This document shows positions 6,745 through 13,486 of a stretch of DNA of 13,486 nucleotides, in pieces. The notes below the pieces were generated by a model, which worked only from the letters and a program-made list of their open reading frames with translations, searched no databases and was not told where the DNA came from. Each line of letters opens with the position of its first letter. Within the stretch, counting starts at the first letter, position 1. The DNA is from an uncultured Prevotella sp. (GTDB lineage Bacteria; Bacteroidota; Bacteroidia; Bacteroidales; Bacteroidaceae). Position numbers and translations under genes: made by a program. The stretch spans positions 1 to 13,486 of the forward strand of contig USCM01000029.1 of NCBI GenBank assembly GCA_900553155.1. Direction: 5' to 3'.

Positions 6745-8709
6745 TTATTGTTTATCCGGGGCAGCTTTAGCCTCCGGCACATTCTTTTCTTCTTTCTTGT
6801 TCTTATTCTTTAGGGCTGCCTTACGCCTGGCCTCAGCCTCCTTCTTGGCTCTCTCAAGTCCAGGATAACGCGGTCCGTAAGCCAGGTGTCGATGCTGCAT
6901 AGCCTCTGCCTGTTTCTCAGACGAGGGCGACAGCTTGCCCATGATGTATTGCTCCATCATCAGTCCGCCGATAGGCACACCAAAGTCGGCACCCCATCCG
7001 CCATTCTCCACATACACGGCAATGGCTATCTTGGGGTTTTTCATCGGGGCAAAGCCCATAAATACGGAGTGGTCGCGGCCGTGGTTCTGCGCCGTACCCG
7101 TCTTGCCGCATGCCTCGAAGGGCAGACGCGAGAGCATCTTGCACGTACCCTTCAAAGCCGACGACCTCATGCCTGCCACAACATAGTCGTATGCACGGCG
7201 CGAGGCCTTGGTGTAGTGGCGGTGCCTATAGAGCGTGTCGAGGGGCAGGCCCTCCACCTTGCGCACAACATGAGGCACATAGTAGTAGCCACGGTTGGCT
7301 ATGGTAGCGCCAAGATTGGCTATCTGCAAAGGCGTAAGCGTAACCTCGCCCTGTCCGATGGAGATGGAGATGATGGTAAGTCCGTTCCAGGAGCCGTGGT
7401 AGTTGCGGTTGTAGTAGTCGGCATTAGGTATCATGCCGCGCTTCTCGCCAGGCAGGTCGATGCCTAAGCGGTAGCCAAAGCCCATGCTCACCATATAGTC
7501 GCGCCAGACATTCATGCCGTCGTACGGACTCTTGTATTTTGCCCTGTTGCCCATCATATAGTATAAGCCCCAACAGAAGTAGGCGTTGCACGATGTTGAT
7601 ATGGCGTCTACCAAGGCTATCGGAGCCGCATGCGAGTGGCAACCAACGTGCAGTCCGCGGCAGTAGAAGCCACGATTGCACGGAAAAGCCGTAGAGGGCG
7701 TGATGATGCCCTCGGTCATATAGGTTAGCGCCTGCGACGTCTTGAAGGTAGAGCCCGGCGGATACATACCCATTATCGAACGGTTGAGCAAGGGTTTCCA
7801 TGCGTCGCGCGACAGCAGGCGGTGGTTCTTGGAGCGCGAGCGGCCCACCATTATGCGCGGGTCGTAGCTCGGTGCGCTTACCATGGCAAGCACCTCGCCT
7901 GTCTGCGGGTCAAGCGCTACGATAGAACCCATCTTTCCCTCCATAAGCCTCTCGCCCAAAGCTTGCAGCTTCTCGTCGATGCCGAGTGTAAGGTCGCGGC
8001 CCGCCACGGGCTTGCGGTCGTACTTGCCGTCCATATACTTGCCCTGGATGCGGCCGCGTGCGTCGCGCAGAAGTATCTGTACACCCTTCTCGCCACGCAG
8101 CTCCTTCTCGTACGACTTCTCCAGACCGAGCTTTCCGATGTAGTCGCCCGGACGATAGTAGTCGTCCTCCTCGATGTCGGACGGCGACACCTCTGCCACA
8201 TCTCCCAGGACGTGTGCACCCACACCCGTTTGATACTGGCGTATGCTGCGGCGCTGAACGTAGAATCCGGGGAAGCGAAACATCTTCTCCTGAAACACCG
8301 AGAACTCCTCGTTGCTGAGCTGGCTCATAAACATCTGCTGCGTAAAACGCGAGTAGCCGGGGTTCTTCGAGTAGTCCTTTATATCGTTCATGCGCTTTAT
8401 AAAGAACTCCTTTGTTATGCCGAGCGTCTGACAGAAGTCGGTAGTGTCGATGCGTCCCTTAGCCTCGTTCATAACAACCATAATGTCGTAAGCCGGCTGG
8501 TTGTACACCATCAGGCGGCCATGGCGGTCGTATATGGCGCCACGCGACGGAAACTCCACCTTCATCAAGAAAGCGTTGGAGTCGGCGTTCTTCTTATAGT
8601 CGTCGCTCATCAGCTGCAGTGTGAAGAGGCGTATGATGTACACCGTGATGATGGCAACAGCCACTCCACTCAACACATAGCGGCGCTTTTCGAGATTAAA
8701 GTCGCTCAT
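6745..8709 (-). CDS. mrdA: Penicillin-binding protein 2, class B transpeptidase of the elongasome
   Basis: The protein has 654 aa. It cross-links peptidoglycan during side-wall elongation and is anchored in the inner membrane by a single N-terminal helix (about 11-33). The pedestal/dimerisation domain (about 45-235) contains PSRGAIYDRHG (54-64). The transpeptidase domain (about 255-590) has all three motifs: Ser320-x-x-Lys323 in PPGSTFK, Ser373-Cys-Asn375, and Lys536-Thr-Gly538. Four residues, C344, C350, C357 and H360, cluster before the SxN motif; E. coli PBP2 binds zinc in a related region, so metal binding is possible but inferred. The last 35 residues are a Lys/Glu/Ala-rich tail. The start codon overlaps the mreD stop by four bases (ATGA), indicating translational coupling. 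The natural partner is RodA, encoded next. Confidence 0.96.
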   Translation of the reverse strand: MSDFNLEKRRYVLSGVAVAIITVYIIRLFTLQLMSDDYKKNADSNAFLMKVEFPSRGAIYDRHGRLMVYNQPAYDIMVVMNEAKGRIDTTDFCQTLGITKEFFIKRMNDIKDYSKNPGYSRFTQQMFMSQLSNEEFSVFQEKMFRFPGFYVQRRSIRQYQTGVGAHVLGDVAEVSPSDIEEDDYYRPGDYIGKLGLEKSYEKELRGEKGVQILLRDARGRIQGKYMDGKYDRKPVAGRDLTLGIDEKLQALGERLMEGKMGSIVALDPQTGEVLAMVSAPSYDPRIMVGRSRSKNHRLLSRDAWKPLLNRSIMGMYPPGSTFKTSQALTYMTEGIITPSTAFPCNRGFYCRGLHVGCHSHAAPIALVDAISTSCNAYFCWGLYYMMGNRAKYKSPYDGMNVWRDYMVSMGFGYRLGIDLPGEKRGMIPNADYYNRNYHGSWNGLTIISISIGQGEVTLTPLQIANLGATIANRGYYYVPHVVRKVEGLPLDTLYRHRHYTKASRRAYDYVVAGMRSSALKGTCKMLSRLPFEACGKTGTAQNHGRDHSVFMGFAPMKNPKIAIAVYVENGGWGADFGVPIGGLMMEQYIMGKLSPSSEKQAEAMQHRHLAYGPRYPGLERAKKEAEARRKAALKNKNKKEEKNVPEAKAAPDKQ

Positions 8710-9209
8710 CTTCTATTTCTCACGTTTTCTATTACCAATATCAAGACCACTGTGAGCACGGTGCTGCCCAATATGCTCGTTATCAGCTGTATCCAGTTGT
8801 ACAGGTTGAAAGCCTCAAGCGAGAAGAAGGCGAGGCACATCAACAACACCAGTATAACGGTATAGCTTACATACTTGGACACGCCGAGCGTGCGGAACGA
8901 CGGTATAAGGTCGTCGGCGCTGTCGCGTGGCACAAACAGCTCAAGCAGATACGGCTGCACGAGGCCCACAAACGTCATCGAGGCAGAAGCCACACCGGGT
9001 GTGTTAGAGAAGATGTCGACAGCAAGACCTATGGCAAAACACCACAACAGCGTTGCCCACTTGGCCTGTCCGCGCTGCATAGGCAGCACAAAGTAGGCGT
9101 AGAGCAAGGGTGTGGCGCACCCAAGCAGGCGTATATGGTTGAGCACAAGCGCCTGTACTACGACCAGTATGATGAAGAAAACGATGTTTCTGATGAAGTT
9201 CAAGTTCAT
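8706..9209 (-). CDS. mreD: Rod shape-determining protein MreD
   Basis: The protein has 167 aa, close to the family norm of about 160-170. It is almost entirely hydrophobic, with about five or six membrane segments: residues 7-25, 33-45, 50-66, 75-92 and two between 112 and 160. MreD is an inner-membrane component that links MreB and MreC to the peptidoglycan synthases. Conservation in this family is low, so the call rests on size, topology, the segment FAIGLAVDIFSNTPGVAS (58-75) and its place between mreC and mrdA. It lies 66 bases after mreC and overlaps mrdA by four bases. Confidence 0.92.
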   Translation of the reverse strand: MNLNFIRNIVFFIILVVVQALVLNHIRLLGCATPLLYAYFVLPMQRGQAKWATLLWCFAIGLAVDIFSNTPGVASASMTFVGLVQPYLLELFVPRDSADDLIPSFRTLGVSKYVSYTVILVLLMCLAFFSLEAFNLYNWIQLITSILGSTVLTVVLILVIENVRNRR

Positions 9210-9238
9210 ATATCTATTTGAATTGAATAAGACATTGG

Positions 9239-9266
9239 CGGCTCCACACGTCTTGGGCAGGAGCCG
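9239..9266 (-). other. Hairpin in the mreC-mreD gap
   Basis: CGGCTCC (9239-9245) and GGAGCCG (9260-9266) form a perfect 7-bp GC-rich stem with a 14-base loop. On the coding (minus) strand no T run follows, so it is unlikely to terminate. It may mark an RNA processing or stability site within the operon. Confidence 0.45.
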
Positions 9267-9275
9267 TTGTACGGT

Positions 9276-10136
9276 CTATTGACGAGCCTTGAGCGAGTCT
9301 TCGGCTGCACGCAGAATCTCAAGCTTCTTGTCCATCTCGGTGTCGTTGATAACGCATACGTCGCGCAGACGCGCAAAGTCGGTAGACAGCGAAATCTTCA
9401 GACGGTACGACATGCCGTTGTCCGAGTTGTACACGTGCTTGATGCGTCCCACCACAATGCCGGCAGGGAATACCGACGAGTAGCCGGACGTGATGATATA
9501 GTCGCCCAACTTGAAGTGGGCATGACGTGGAATGTCGTCGATATAGGCATACTCGGGCGAGCCGCCGGTCCAGTGCAGGTAGCCAAAGTAGCCGCGCCCC
9601 TTGATAGAGCAGCTAATGTTAGACTGCTGGCTTAGCACGGGTATCACCACCGAGTAGTGTTCGCCGGTTAGATATACAATGCCCACGACACCTGTTCCGC
9701 AAACCACACCCATATCCTTCTTTACGCCGTCGGCAGAGCCACGGTTTATGGTTATAAAGTTGTTGGCCTTGTCGAGCGACGAGCTGACAACCTGTGCGGG
9801 TATTGTTTGGAAGCCTTGCATCACCGTCTTTTGCATACGCTCTATCTGCGTACTGTCTTTGCTGGTCTTGCGTATCTGCTCGGTAAGCATTGCCACCTCT
9901 CTTTCGAGGTAGAGGTTGCGCTGTGTGAGCTGTTGGTTTACGTCGGTAAGGTGGAAGTATTGCGTCACGGCAGAGTTCCACTCGAACACCTTTCCGCTAA
10001 CGGCATTGGCAGACGAGAACCATACGCTGCCCTGATAGCTGTTGTAATGGAACAGCAGCACAAAGCTAAGCACCTCGAGCAGCAGGAAGACAAACCAGTG
10101 GTTGTGGCGTGCAAGAAAATCTAATAGGTTGCGCAT
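9276..10136 (-). CDS. mreC: Rod shape-determining protein MreC
   Basis: The protein has 286 aa, a usual MreC length. It has a short cytoplasmic N-terminus, one membrane helix (about 13-31), a coiled coil (about 64-100, with the QQLTQRNLYLEREVAMLTEQI pattern), then two beta domains. Family signatures are NNFITINRGSADGVKKDMGV (125-143), the segment GIVYLTGEHYSVVIPVLSQQSNISCSIK (152-179) and GDYIITSGYSSVFPAGIVVG (211-230). MreC is a periplasmic scaffold that activates PBP2-RodA and connects to MreD and MreB. The start codon lies only four bases from the inverted-repeat element that fills the mreB-mreC gap, so its leader is A/U-rich with no Shine-Dalgarno. That element could influence its translation. 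Confidence 0.95.
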   Translation of the reverse strand: MRNLLDFLARHNHWFVFLLLEVLSFVLLFHYNSYQGSVWFSSANAVSGKVFEWNSAVTQYFHLTDVNQQLTQRNLYLEREVAMLTEQIRKTSKDSTQIERMQKTVMQGFQTIPAQVVSSSLDKANNFITINRGSADGVKKDMGVVCGTGVVGIVYLTGEHYSVVIPVLSQQSNISCSIKGRGYFGYLHWTGGSPEYAYIDDIPRHAHFKLGDYIITSGYSSVFPAGIVVGRIKHVYNSDNGMSYRLKISLSTDFARLRDVCVINDTEMDKKLEILRAAEDSLKARQ

Positions 10137-10140
10137 TTTT

Positions 10141-10305
10141 TAAAAGTAAAAGGGTAAAAAAGTAAAAAAGTAAAAAGGTAAAAGAGTAAGCAAGCTTTCG
10201 CCGAGCCAGACAAAGACCTGCAAAGCCACAGCATAAGCCATCGCCAAGCAAGACCATAAAGCCCAGCCCTTTTTACTTTTTTACTTTTTTACTTTTTTAC
10301 TTTTA
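10141..10305. repeat. 165-bp inverted-repeat element of octamer arrays in the mreB-mreC gap
   Basis: The left arm (10141-10178) and right arm (10268-10305) are 38-bp inverted repeats with two mismatches. Each arm is itself a tandem array with period 8, of the type GTAAAAAA. GTA recurs at 10146, 10154, 10162, 10170, 10178 and 10186, and TAC at 10274, 10282, 10290 and 10298. The 89-base core is of mixed composition and is not palindromic. The element fills the gap almost exactly: its right end is two bases from the mreB stop and its left end four bases from the mreC start. In the operon RNA the arms could form a long AU stem. Confidence 0.9.
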
Positions 10306-10307
10306 TA

Positions 10308-11330
10308 TTATCTCATCAAGAATGAGAAGCGGTCGATGTTCTTCAGAGCCACACCAGCACCCTTAGCCACACTGTGCAATGGGTCCTCGGCTATGTGGAA
10401 CGGAATGTTGATCTTGTCGGCAAGGCGCTTGTCAAGACCACGCAGCAGAGCACCGCCACCCGAGAGGTAGATACCATTCTTAACGATGTCGGCATAAAGC
10501 TCTGGCGGTGTGTTCTCAAGAGCAGAGAGCACAGCGTTCTCAATCTTAGCCACTGTCTTGTCGATGCAGTGGGCTATCTCCTGATAGCATACAGGCACCT
10601 CCATAGGCAGTGCTGTTATGCGGTTAGGTCCGTGTACAACGAAGTCTTCCGGAGCCTCGTCGCCAAGCTCGGTAAGAGCCGAACCCACATGAATCTTGAT
10701 ACGCTCTGCCATACGCTCCGACACCTTTACGTTGTGCTGGCGCGACATATACTCCTGAATGTCGGCTGTAAGGTCGTCGCCTGCGGTGCGTATTGAGTTG
10801 TTCGACACGATGCCGCCCAATGAGATAACGGCTATCTCGGTAGAACCACCACCTATATCAACAATCATATTGCCCTCCGGGGCCTCAACATCAATGCCTA
10901 TACCAATGGCTGCAGCCATAGGCTCGAAGATAAGATATACATCGCGTCCATCGGCATGCTCGGCGCTGTCGCGCACAGCGCGAAGCTCCACCTCGGTAGA
11001 ACCCGAAGGAACACCGATAACCATACGGAGCGAAGGAGAGAAGAAGCGGCTTCCGGTGTGAACCATCTTGATAAGGCCGCGCATCATTTGTTCGCAAGCA
11101 GTAAAGTCGGCAATCACTCCATCACGGAGTGGTCGAATGGTGCGGATGTTGTCGTGAGTCTTCTCATACATCATCTTTGCCTTCGAACCGACAGCAATCA
11201 TTTTGTCGGTGCGACGGTCGAGAGCTACCACCGAAGGCTCGTCAACAACGATCTTGTCGTCGCTGATGATAATGGTGTTGGCAGTGCCAAGGTCCATCGC
11301 AATGTCCTGTACGAAAGAAAAAAATCCCAT
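10308..11330 (-). CDS. mreB: Rod shape-determining protein MreB, bacterial actin
   Basis: The protein has 340 aa, against about 347 in E. coli. MreB forms ATP-dependent filaments on the inner face of the cytoplasmic membrane that guide side-wall synthesis. The actin-fold nucleotide motifs are intact: phosphate-1 DLGTANT (13-19), the IFEPMAAAIG connector (134-143) with Glu136 in the position of the catalytic Glu, phosphate-2 DIGGGSTEIAV (158-168), and LSGGGALLRGL (289-299). The MGFFSF start is typical of MreB. It follows purH by 89 bases in the same direction with no clear promoter between, so read-through from the purH promoter is likely. Confidence 0.98.
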   Translation of the reverse strand: MGFFSFVQDIAMDLGTANTIIISDDKIVVDEPSVVALDRRTDKMIAVGSKAKMMYEKTHDNIRTIRPLRDGVIADFTACEQMMRGLIKMVHTGSRFFSPSLRMVIGVPSGSTEVELRAVRDSAEHADGRDVYLIFEPMAAAIGIGIDVEAPEGNMIVDIGGGSTEIAVISLGGIVSNNSIRTAGDDLTADIQEYMSRQHNVKVSERMAERIKIHVGSALTELGDEAPEDFVVHGPNRITALPMEVPVCYQEIAHCIDKTVAKIENAVLSALENTPPELYADIVKNGIYLSGGGALLRGLDKRLADKINIPFHIAEDPLHSVAKGAGVALKNIDRFSFLMR

Positions 11331-11342
11331 TTAATGAATTTT

Positions 11343-11413
11343 GAATTGTGAGTTGTGAATTTATGTGTTATCGGCAGAGCCGATTGTGAATTGTGAGTTT
11401 TGAGTCAAAACTC
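11343..11413. repeat. Heptamer repeats and two hairpins in the purH-mreB gap
   Basis: The 12-mer GAATTGTGAGTT occurs at 11343-11354 and 11388-11399 in the same orientation, each copy part of a short run of 7-bp TTGTGAR units. Between them ATCGGC (11370-11375) and GCCGAT (11379-11384) form a 6-bp stem with an AGA loop. Next to the purH stop, GAGTTTTGA (11395-11403) and TCAAAACTC (11405-11413) form a perfect 9-bp inverted repeat with a one-base centre. No T run follows on the coding strand. Confidence 0.75.
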
Positions 11414-11419
11414 CTAATT

Positions 11420-12016
11420 CTATTTTCCTGCAAACCACTCGTGTATTGCTGTGTCGTAGTGGCTGCTTACACCAAAGGCGCGCTCGGCAAACATCTTGCG
11501 GTCGGCAAGGTCGGTAGCGGCACCCTTCTTGTTGAGGATGTCGAGCAATACAGGATATTCGGCTTTGCTCGGAACGATAACAACGTCCTTGAAGTTCTTG
11601 GCTCCGGCACGGATGAGCGAGATGCCGCCTATATCAATCTTCTCGATGATGTCGGCTTCGCTTGCACCGCTTGCCACGGTCTGCTCGAACGGATAGAGGT
11701 CTACTATAACAAGGTCGATCTCGGGGATGGCATACTCAGCCATCTGCTGTATGTCGCCCTCGTTGTCGCGGCGTGCAAGGATGCCGCCGAAGATACGTGG
11801 ATGAAGTGTCTTGACACGACCGCCAAGGATTGACGGATAAGAAGTGACGCTTTCTACAGCCTGGCACTCATAGCCAAGCGACTCGATGAAAGCCTGTGTG
11901 CCACCAGTAGAGAGGAACTTAACTCCTTCTTCGTTGAGCTTCTTCAAGAGCTCGTCGAGGCCGTCCTTGTGGAATACCGATACAAGCGCGGTCTTGATTT
12001 TCTTTGTTTCAGCCAT
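11420..12016 (-). CDS. purH: IMP cyclohydrolase domain of PurH, stand-alone; no AICAR transformylase domain
   Basis: The protein has 198 aa and covers only the N-terminal MGS-like half of PurH, which closes FAICAR to IMP, the last step of purine synthesis. The motifs are intact: LSTGGT (35-40), GGRVKTLHPRIFGGIL (65-80) with Lys69, VDLYPFEQT (105-113) with Tyr108, KIDIGG (126-131) with Asp128, and IRAGAKN (135-141) with Lys140. The last three match the active-site Tyr, Asp and Lys of human ATIC. The reading frame stops right after the helix SHYDTAIHEWF, where bifunctional PurH (about 510-530 aa) would continue into the formyltransferase domain. Only 89 AT-rich bases separate the stop from mreB, with no remnant of the second domain. 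A separate AICAR transformylase must exist elsewhere if the pathway works; otherwise this is a clean deletion. Confidence 0.93.
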   Translation of the reverse strand: MAETKKIKTALVSVFHKDGLDELLKKLNEEGVKFLSTGGTQAFIESLGYECQAVESVTSYPSILGGRVKTLHPRIFGGILARRDNEGDIQQMAEYAIPEIDLVIVDLYPFEQTVASGASEADIIEKIDIGGISLIRAGAKNFKDVVIVPSKAEYPVLLDILNKKGAATDLADRKMFAERAFGVSSHYDTAIHEWFAGK

Positions 12017-12069
12017 AAAACTTTTACTATAATCTTTTACCTTTAAACAAGTTTCATTATTTTAAAGTG

Positions 12070-12099
12070 CAAAGGTAGCAAAAACCACGGATATAACAT
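12070..12099 (-). promoter_or_regulatory. Promoter of purH and probably of the mre-rod operon
   Basis: TACCTTTG on the minus strand (12077-12070) is a perfect TAnnTTTG -7 box, 53 bases before the purH ATG. The -33 region is weak (ATG about 19 bases upstream rather than TTTG). The 13-mer CTACCTTTGCACT around it is identical to that at the tRNA-Tyr promoter. Confidence 0.6.
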
Positions 12100-12194
12100 A
12101 TTAATTAAAGTAAAAATAATTGGGCAAAGTCTTTTTGTTGACATAAAATACCCTAATAGCCTATAGACATTACTTATTTTCCAATTTTTTATTG

Positions 12195-12202
12195 TATCTT
12201 TG
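12195..12202 (+). promoter_or_regulatory. -7 box of the obgE promoter
   Basis: TATCTTTG matches TAnnTTTG and lies 40 bases before the ATG at 12243. The upstream sequence is T-rich but lacks a clear TTTG at the usual spacing. It faces away from the purH promoter in the same 226-base divergent region. Confidence 0.6.
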
Positions 12203-12242
12203 CAAAATTCGATAACTTTTTTCATCAGATATATAGACAATA

Positions 12243-13430
12243 ATGGCAGAATCAAATTTCGTTGACTATGTGAAGATATATTGTCGCTCGGGCAAGGGCG
12301 GCCGTGGCTCTATGCACTTGCGCCACGTTAAGTACAACCCTAACGGAGGTCCCGACGGTGGCGACGGCGGACACGGAGGCAGCATATACCTGCGTGGCAA
12401 CCACAACTACTGGACCCTGTTGCACCTCAAGTTTCAGCGACACGTCTTCGCTGAGCATGGTGGCAACGGCGGACGCGACAAGTGTCATGGCAAAGACGGC
12501 AAGGACATCTACATCGACGTGCCATGCGGCACCGTGGTGTACAACGCCGAGACGGGCAAGTATGTGTGCGACGTGACATACGACGGACAAGAGGTGCTGC
12601 TGCTTAAGGGCGGTCGTGGCGGATTGGGCAACTTCCAGTTCCGGTCGGCTACCAACCAGACTCCACGCTATGCACAGCCGGGCGAGCCTATGGAGGAGAT
12701 GACTATCATCCTCGAGCTTAAGCTCCTTGCCGACGTGGGTCTTGTGGGACTGCCCAACGCGGGCAAGTCGACACTGCTCTCGGCTGTGTCGAGCGCACGT
12801 CCAAAGATAGCCAACTATCCCTTTACCACCCTCGAGCCATCACTCGGCATCGTCGACTACCGCGACCACAAGTCGTTCGTAATGGCTGATATCCCGGGCA
12901 TTATAGAGGGCGCAAGCGAGGGCAAGGGCCTCGGTCTGCGATTCCTCCGACACATCGAGCGCAACTCGCTGTTGCTATTCATGGTACCCGGCGACACCGA
13001 CGACATCAAGCGCGAGTACGAGCTGCTGCTCAACGAGCTGCAACAATTCAACCCCGATATGCTTAGCAAGCACCGCGTGCTTGCCATAACCAAGTGCGAC
13101 TTGCTGGACGAGGAGCTTATAGAGATGCTTAAGGAGACTCTGCCCGACGACCTGCCGGTGGTGTTCATATCATCTGTTACGGGCTTGGGCATACAGGAAC
13201 TGAAGGACGTGCTGTGGCGCGAGCTGAACTCGGAGAGCAACAAGCTGCAGATTATAACATCCGAGGAGGCACTTGTTCACCGCGACAAGGACATGACCCG
13301 ATTTGCCGAGGAGCTTATGGCTGAGGGCGAGGACGATATTATCTACCTCGAAGACGAGGACATAGAGGACATCGACGACATTGAGGACCTTGACGACTTT
13401 GAGTACGAGGAGGACCCTAAGAATGAATAA
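12243..13430 (+). CDS. obgE: GTPase Obg/CgtA, ribosome-associated
   Basis: The protein has 395 aa. Obg is an essential, slow GTPase that binds the 50S subunit during assembly and links growth to nucleotide levels. The glycine-rich Obg fold spans about 1-160 (for example NPNGGPDGGDGGHGGS, 32-47). The G domain follows: G1 GLPNAGKST (169-177), G2 FTT (194-196), G3 DIPG (216-219), G4 TKCD (283-286) in place of the usual NKxD, and G5 SSVTGLG (310-316). The C-terminus from about 363 is a strongly acidic Asp/Glu-rich tail, as in many Obg proteins. The ATG follows an AT-rich leader without a Shine-Dalgarno. Its stop overlaps a possible downstream start at 13423. Confidence 0.97.
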   Translation: MAESNFVDYVKIYCRSGKGGRGSMHLRHVKYNPNGGPDGGDGGHGGSIYLRGNHNYWTLLHLKFQRHVFAEHGGNGGRDKCHGKDGKDIYIDVPCGTVVYNAETGKYVCDVTYDGQEVLLLKGGRGGLGNFQFRSATNQTPRYAQPGEPMEEMTIILELKLLADVGLVGLPNAGKSTLLSAVSSARPKIANYPFTTLEPSLGIVDYRDHKSFVMADIPGIIEGASEGKGLGLRFLRHIERNSLLLFMVPGDTDDIKREYELLLNELQQFNPDMLSKHRVLAITKCDLLDEELIEMLKETLPDDLPVVFISSVTGLGIQELKDVLWRELNSESNKLQIITSEEALVHRDKDMTRFAEELMAEGEDDIIYLEDEDIEDIDDIEDLDDFEYEEDPKNE

Positions 13431-13486
13431 CGCGCAACCTGTCCTCGCGCTTTTTCTACGATTTCTCTGGAATCATTTCCAAAATC
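13423..13486 (+). CDS. Possible start of a downstream gene, cut by window edge
   Basis: An ATG at 13423 overlaps the last codons and stop of obgE and stays open for 21 codons to the edge (begins MNNAQPVLALFLRFLW). I do not recognise the protein. Its start inside obgE would suggest translational coupling. Alternatively these bases are just the obgE 3' region: GCGC at 13432-13435 and 13447-13450 form a weak 4-bp stem followed by TTTTTCT, which could be a poor terminator. Confidence 0.25.
   Translation, partial: MNNAQPVLALFLRFLWNHFQN

Noticed and set aside
7822..8865. Open frame of 347 codons on the + strand
   Set aside because: Antisense to mrdA and mreD, crossing two real genes; no domain visible.
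10066..10257. 63-codon frame on the minus strand inside the mreB-mreC element
   Set aside because: It begins in the element core, reads through the T-rich octamers and overlaps mreC in another frame; the hydrophobic stretch comes only from the repeat.
12043..12255. 70-codon frame on the minus strand between purH and obgE
   Set aside because: It covers both divergent promoters and overlaps the obgE start; AT-rich composition explains its residues.

Overview
The window looks like chromosomal DNA of a Bacteroidales bacterium, most likely Prevotellaceae. Four gene starts are preceded by the Bacteroidota-type -7 element TAnnTTTG, Shine-Dalgarno sequences are weak or absent, the tRNA does not encode CCA, intergenic DNA is AT-rich between GC-richer genes, and purH-mreB-mreC-mreD-mrdA-rodA is an order I recall from Bacteroidales. 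The genus is inference.

Left part (1-4793). A secreted GH2 beta-galactosidase runs leftward off the window edge. Its promoter carries a 20-bp palindrome next to and overlapping the -33 box. A tRNA-Tyr(GUA) gene with its own promoter and intrinsic terminator follows on the + strand. Next come a secreted YhcH/EbgC-like protein and an S41-family lipoprotein peptidase, probably co-transcribed. The GH2 enzyme and the EbgC-like protein recall the EbgA/EbgC pair of E. coli, but here they are divergent and both have signal peptides.

Middle (4794-5269). This convergent intergenic region has no credible gene. It holds a 22-bp tandem repeat starting on the peptidase stop codon. It also holds a 288-bp degenerate palindrome whose matched words all centre on position 5083.

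Right-centre (5270-12016, minus strand). One cell-shape cluster reads purH - mreB - mreC - mreD - mrdA (PBP2) - rodA. MreB, MreC and MreD form the rod-complex scaffold, RodA polymerises glycan strands, and PBP2 cross-links them. The purH gene encodes only the IMP cyclohydrolase half, 198 aa instead of about 510-530. Two intercistronic gaps are unusual: purH-mreB carries 7-bp repeats and two hairpins, and mreB-mreC is filled by a 165-bp element with 38-bp inverted repeats built of octamers.

Right end (12017-13486). A divergent promoter region leads to obgE, the ribosome-associated GTPase. The last 56 bases may open a further gene that cannot be identified.

The genes themselves are ordinary. 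The unusual content lies in the intergenic repeats and in the purH domain split.
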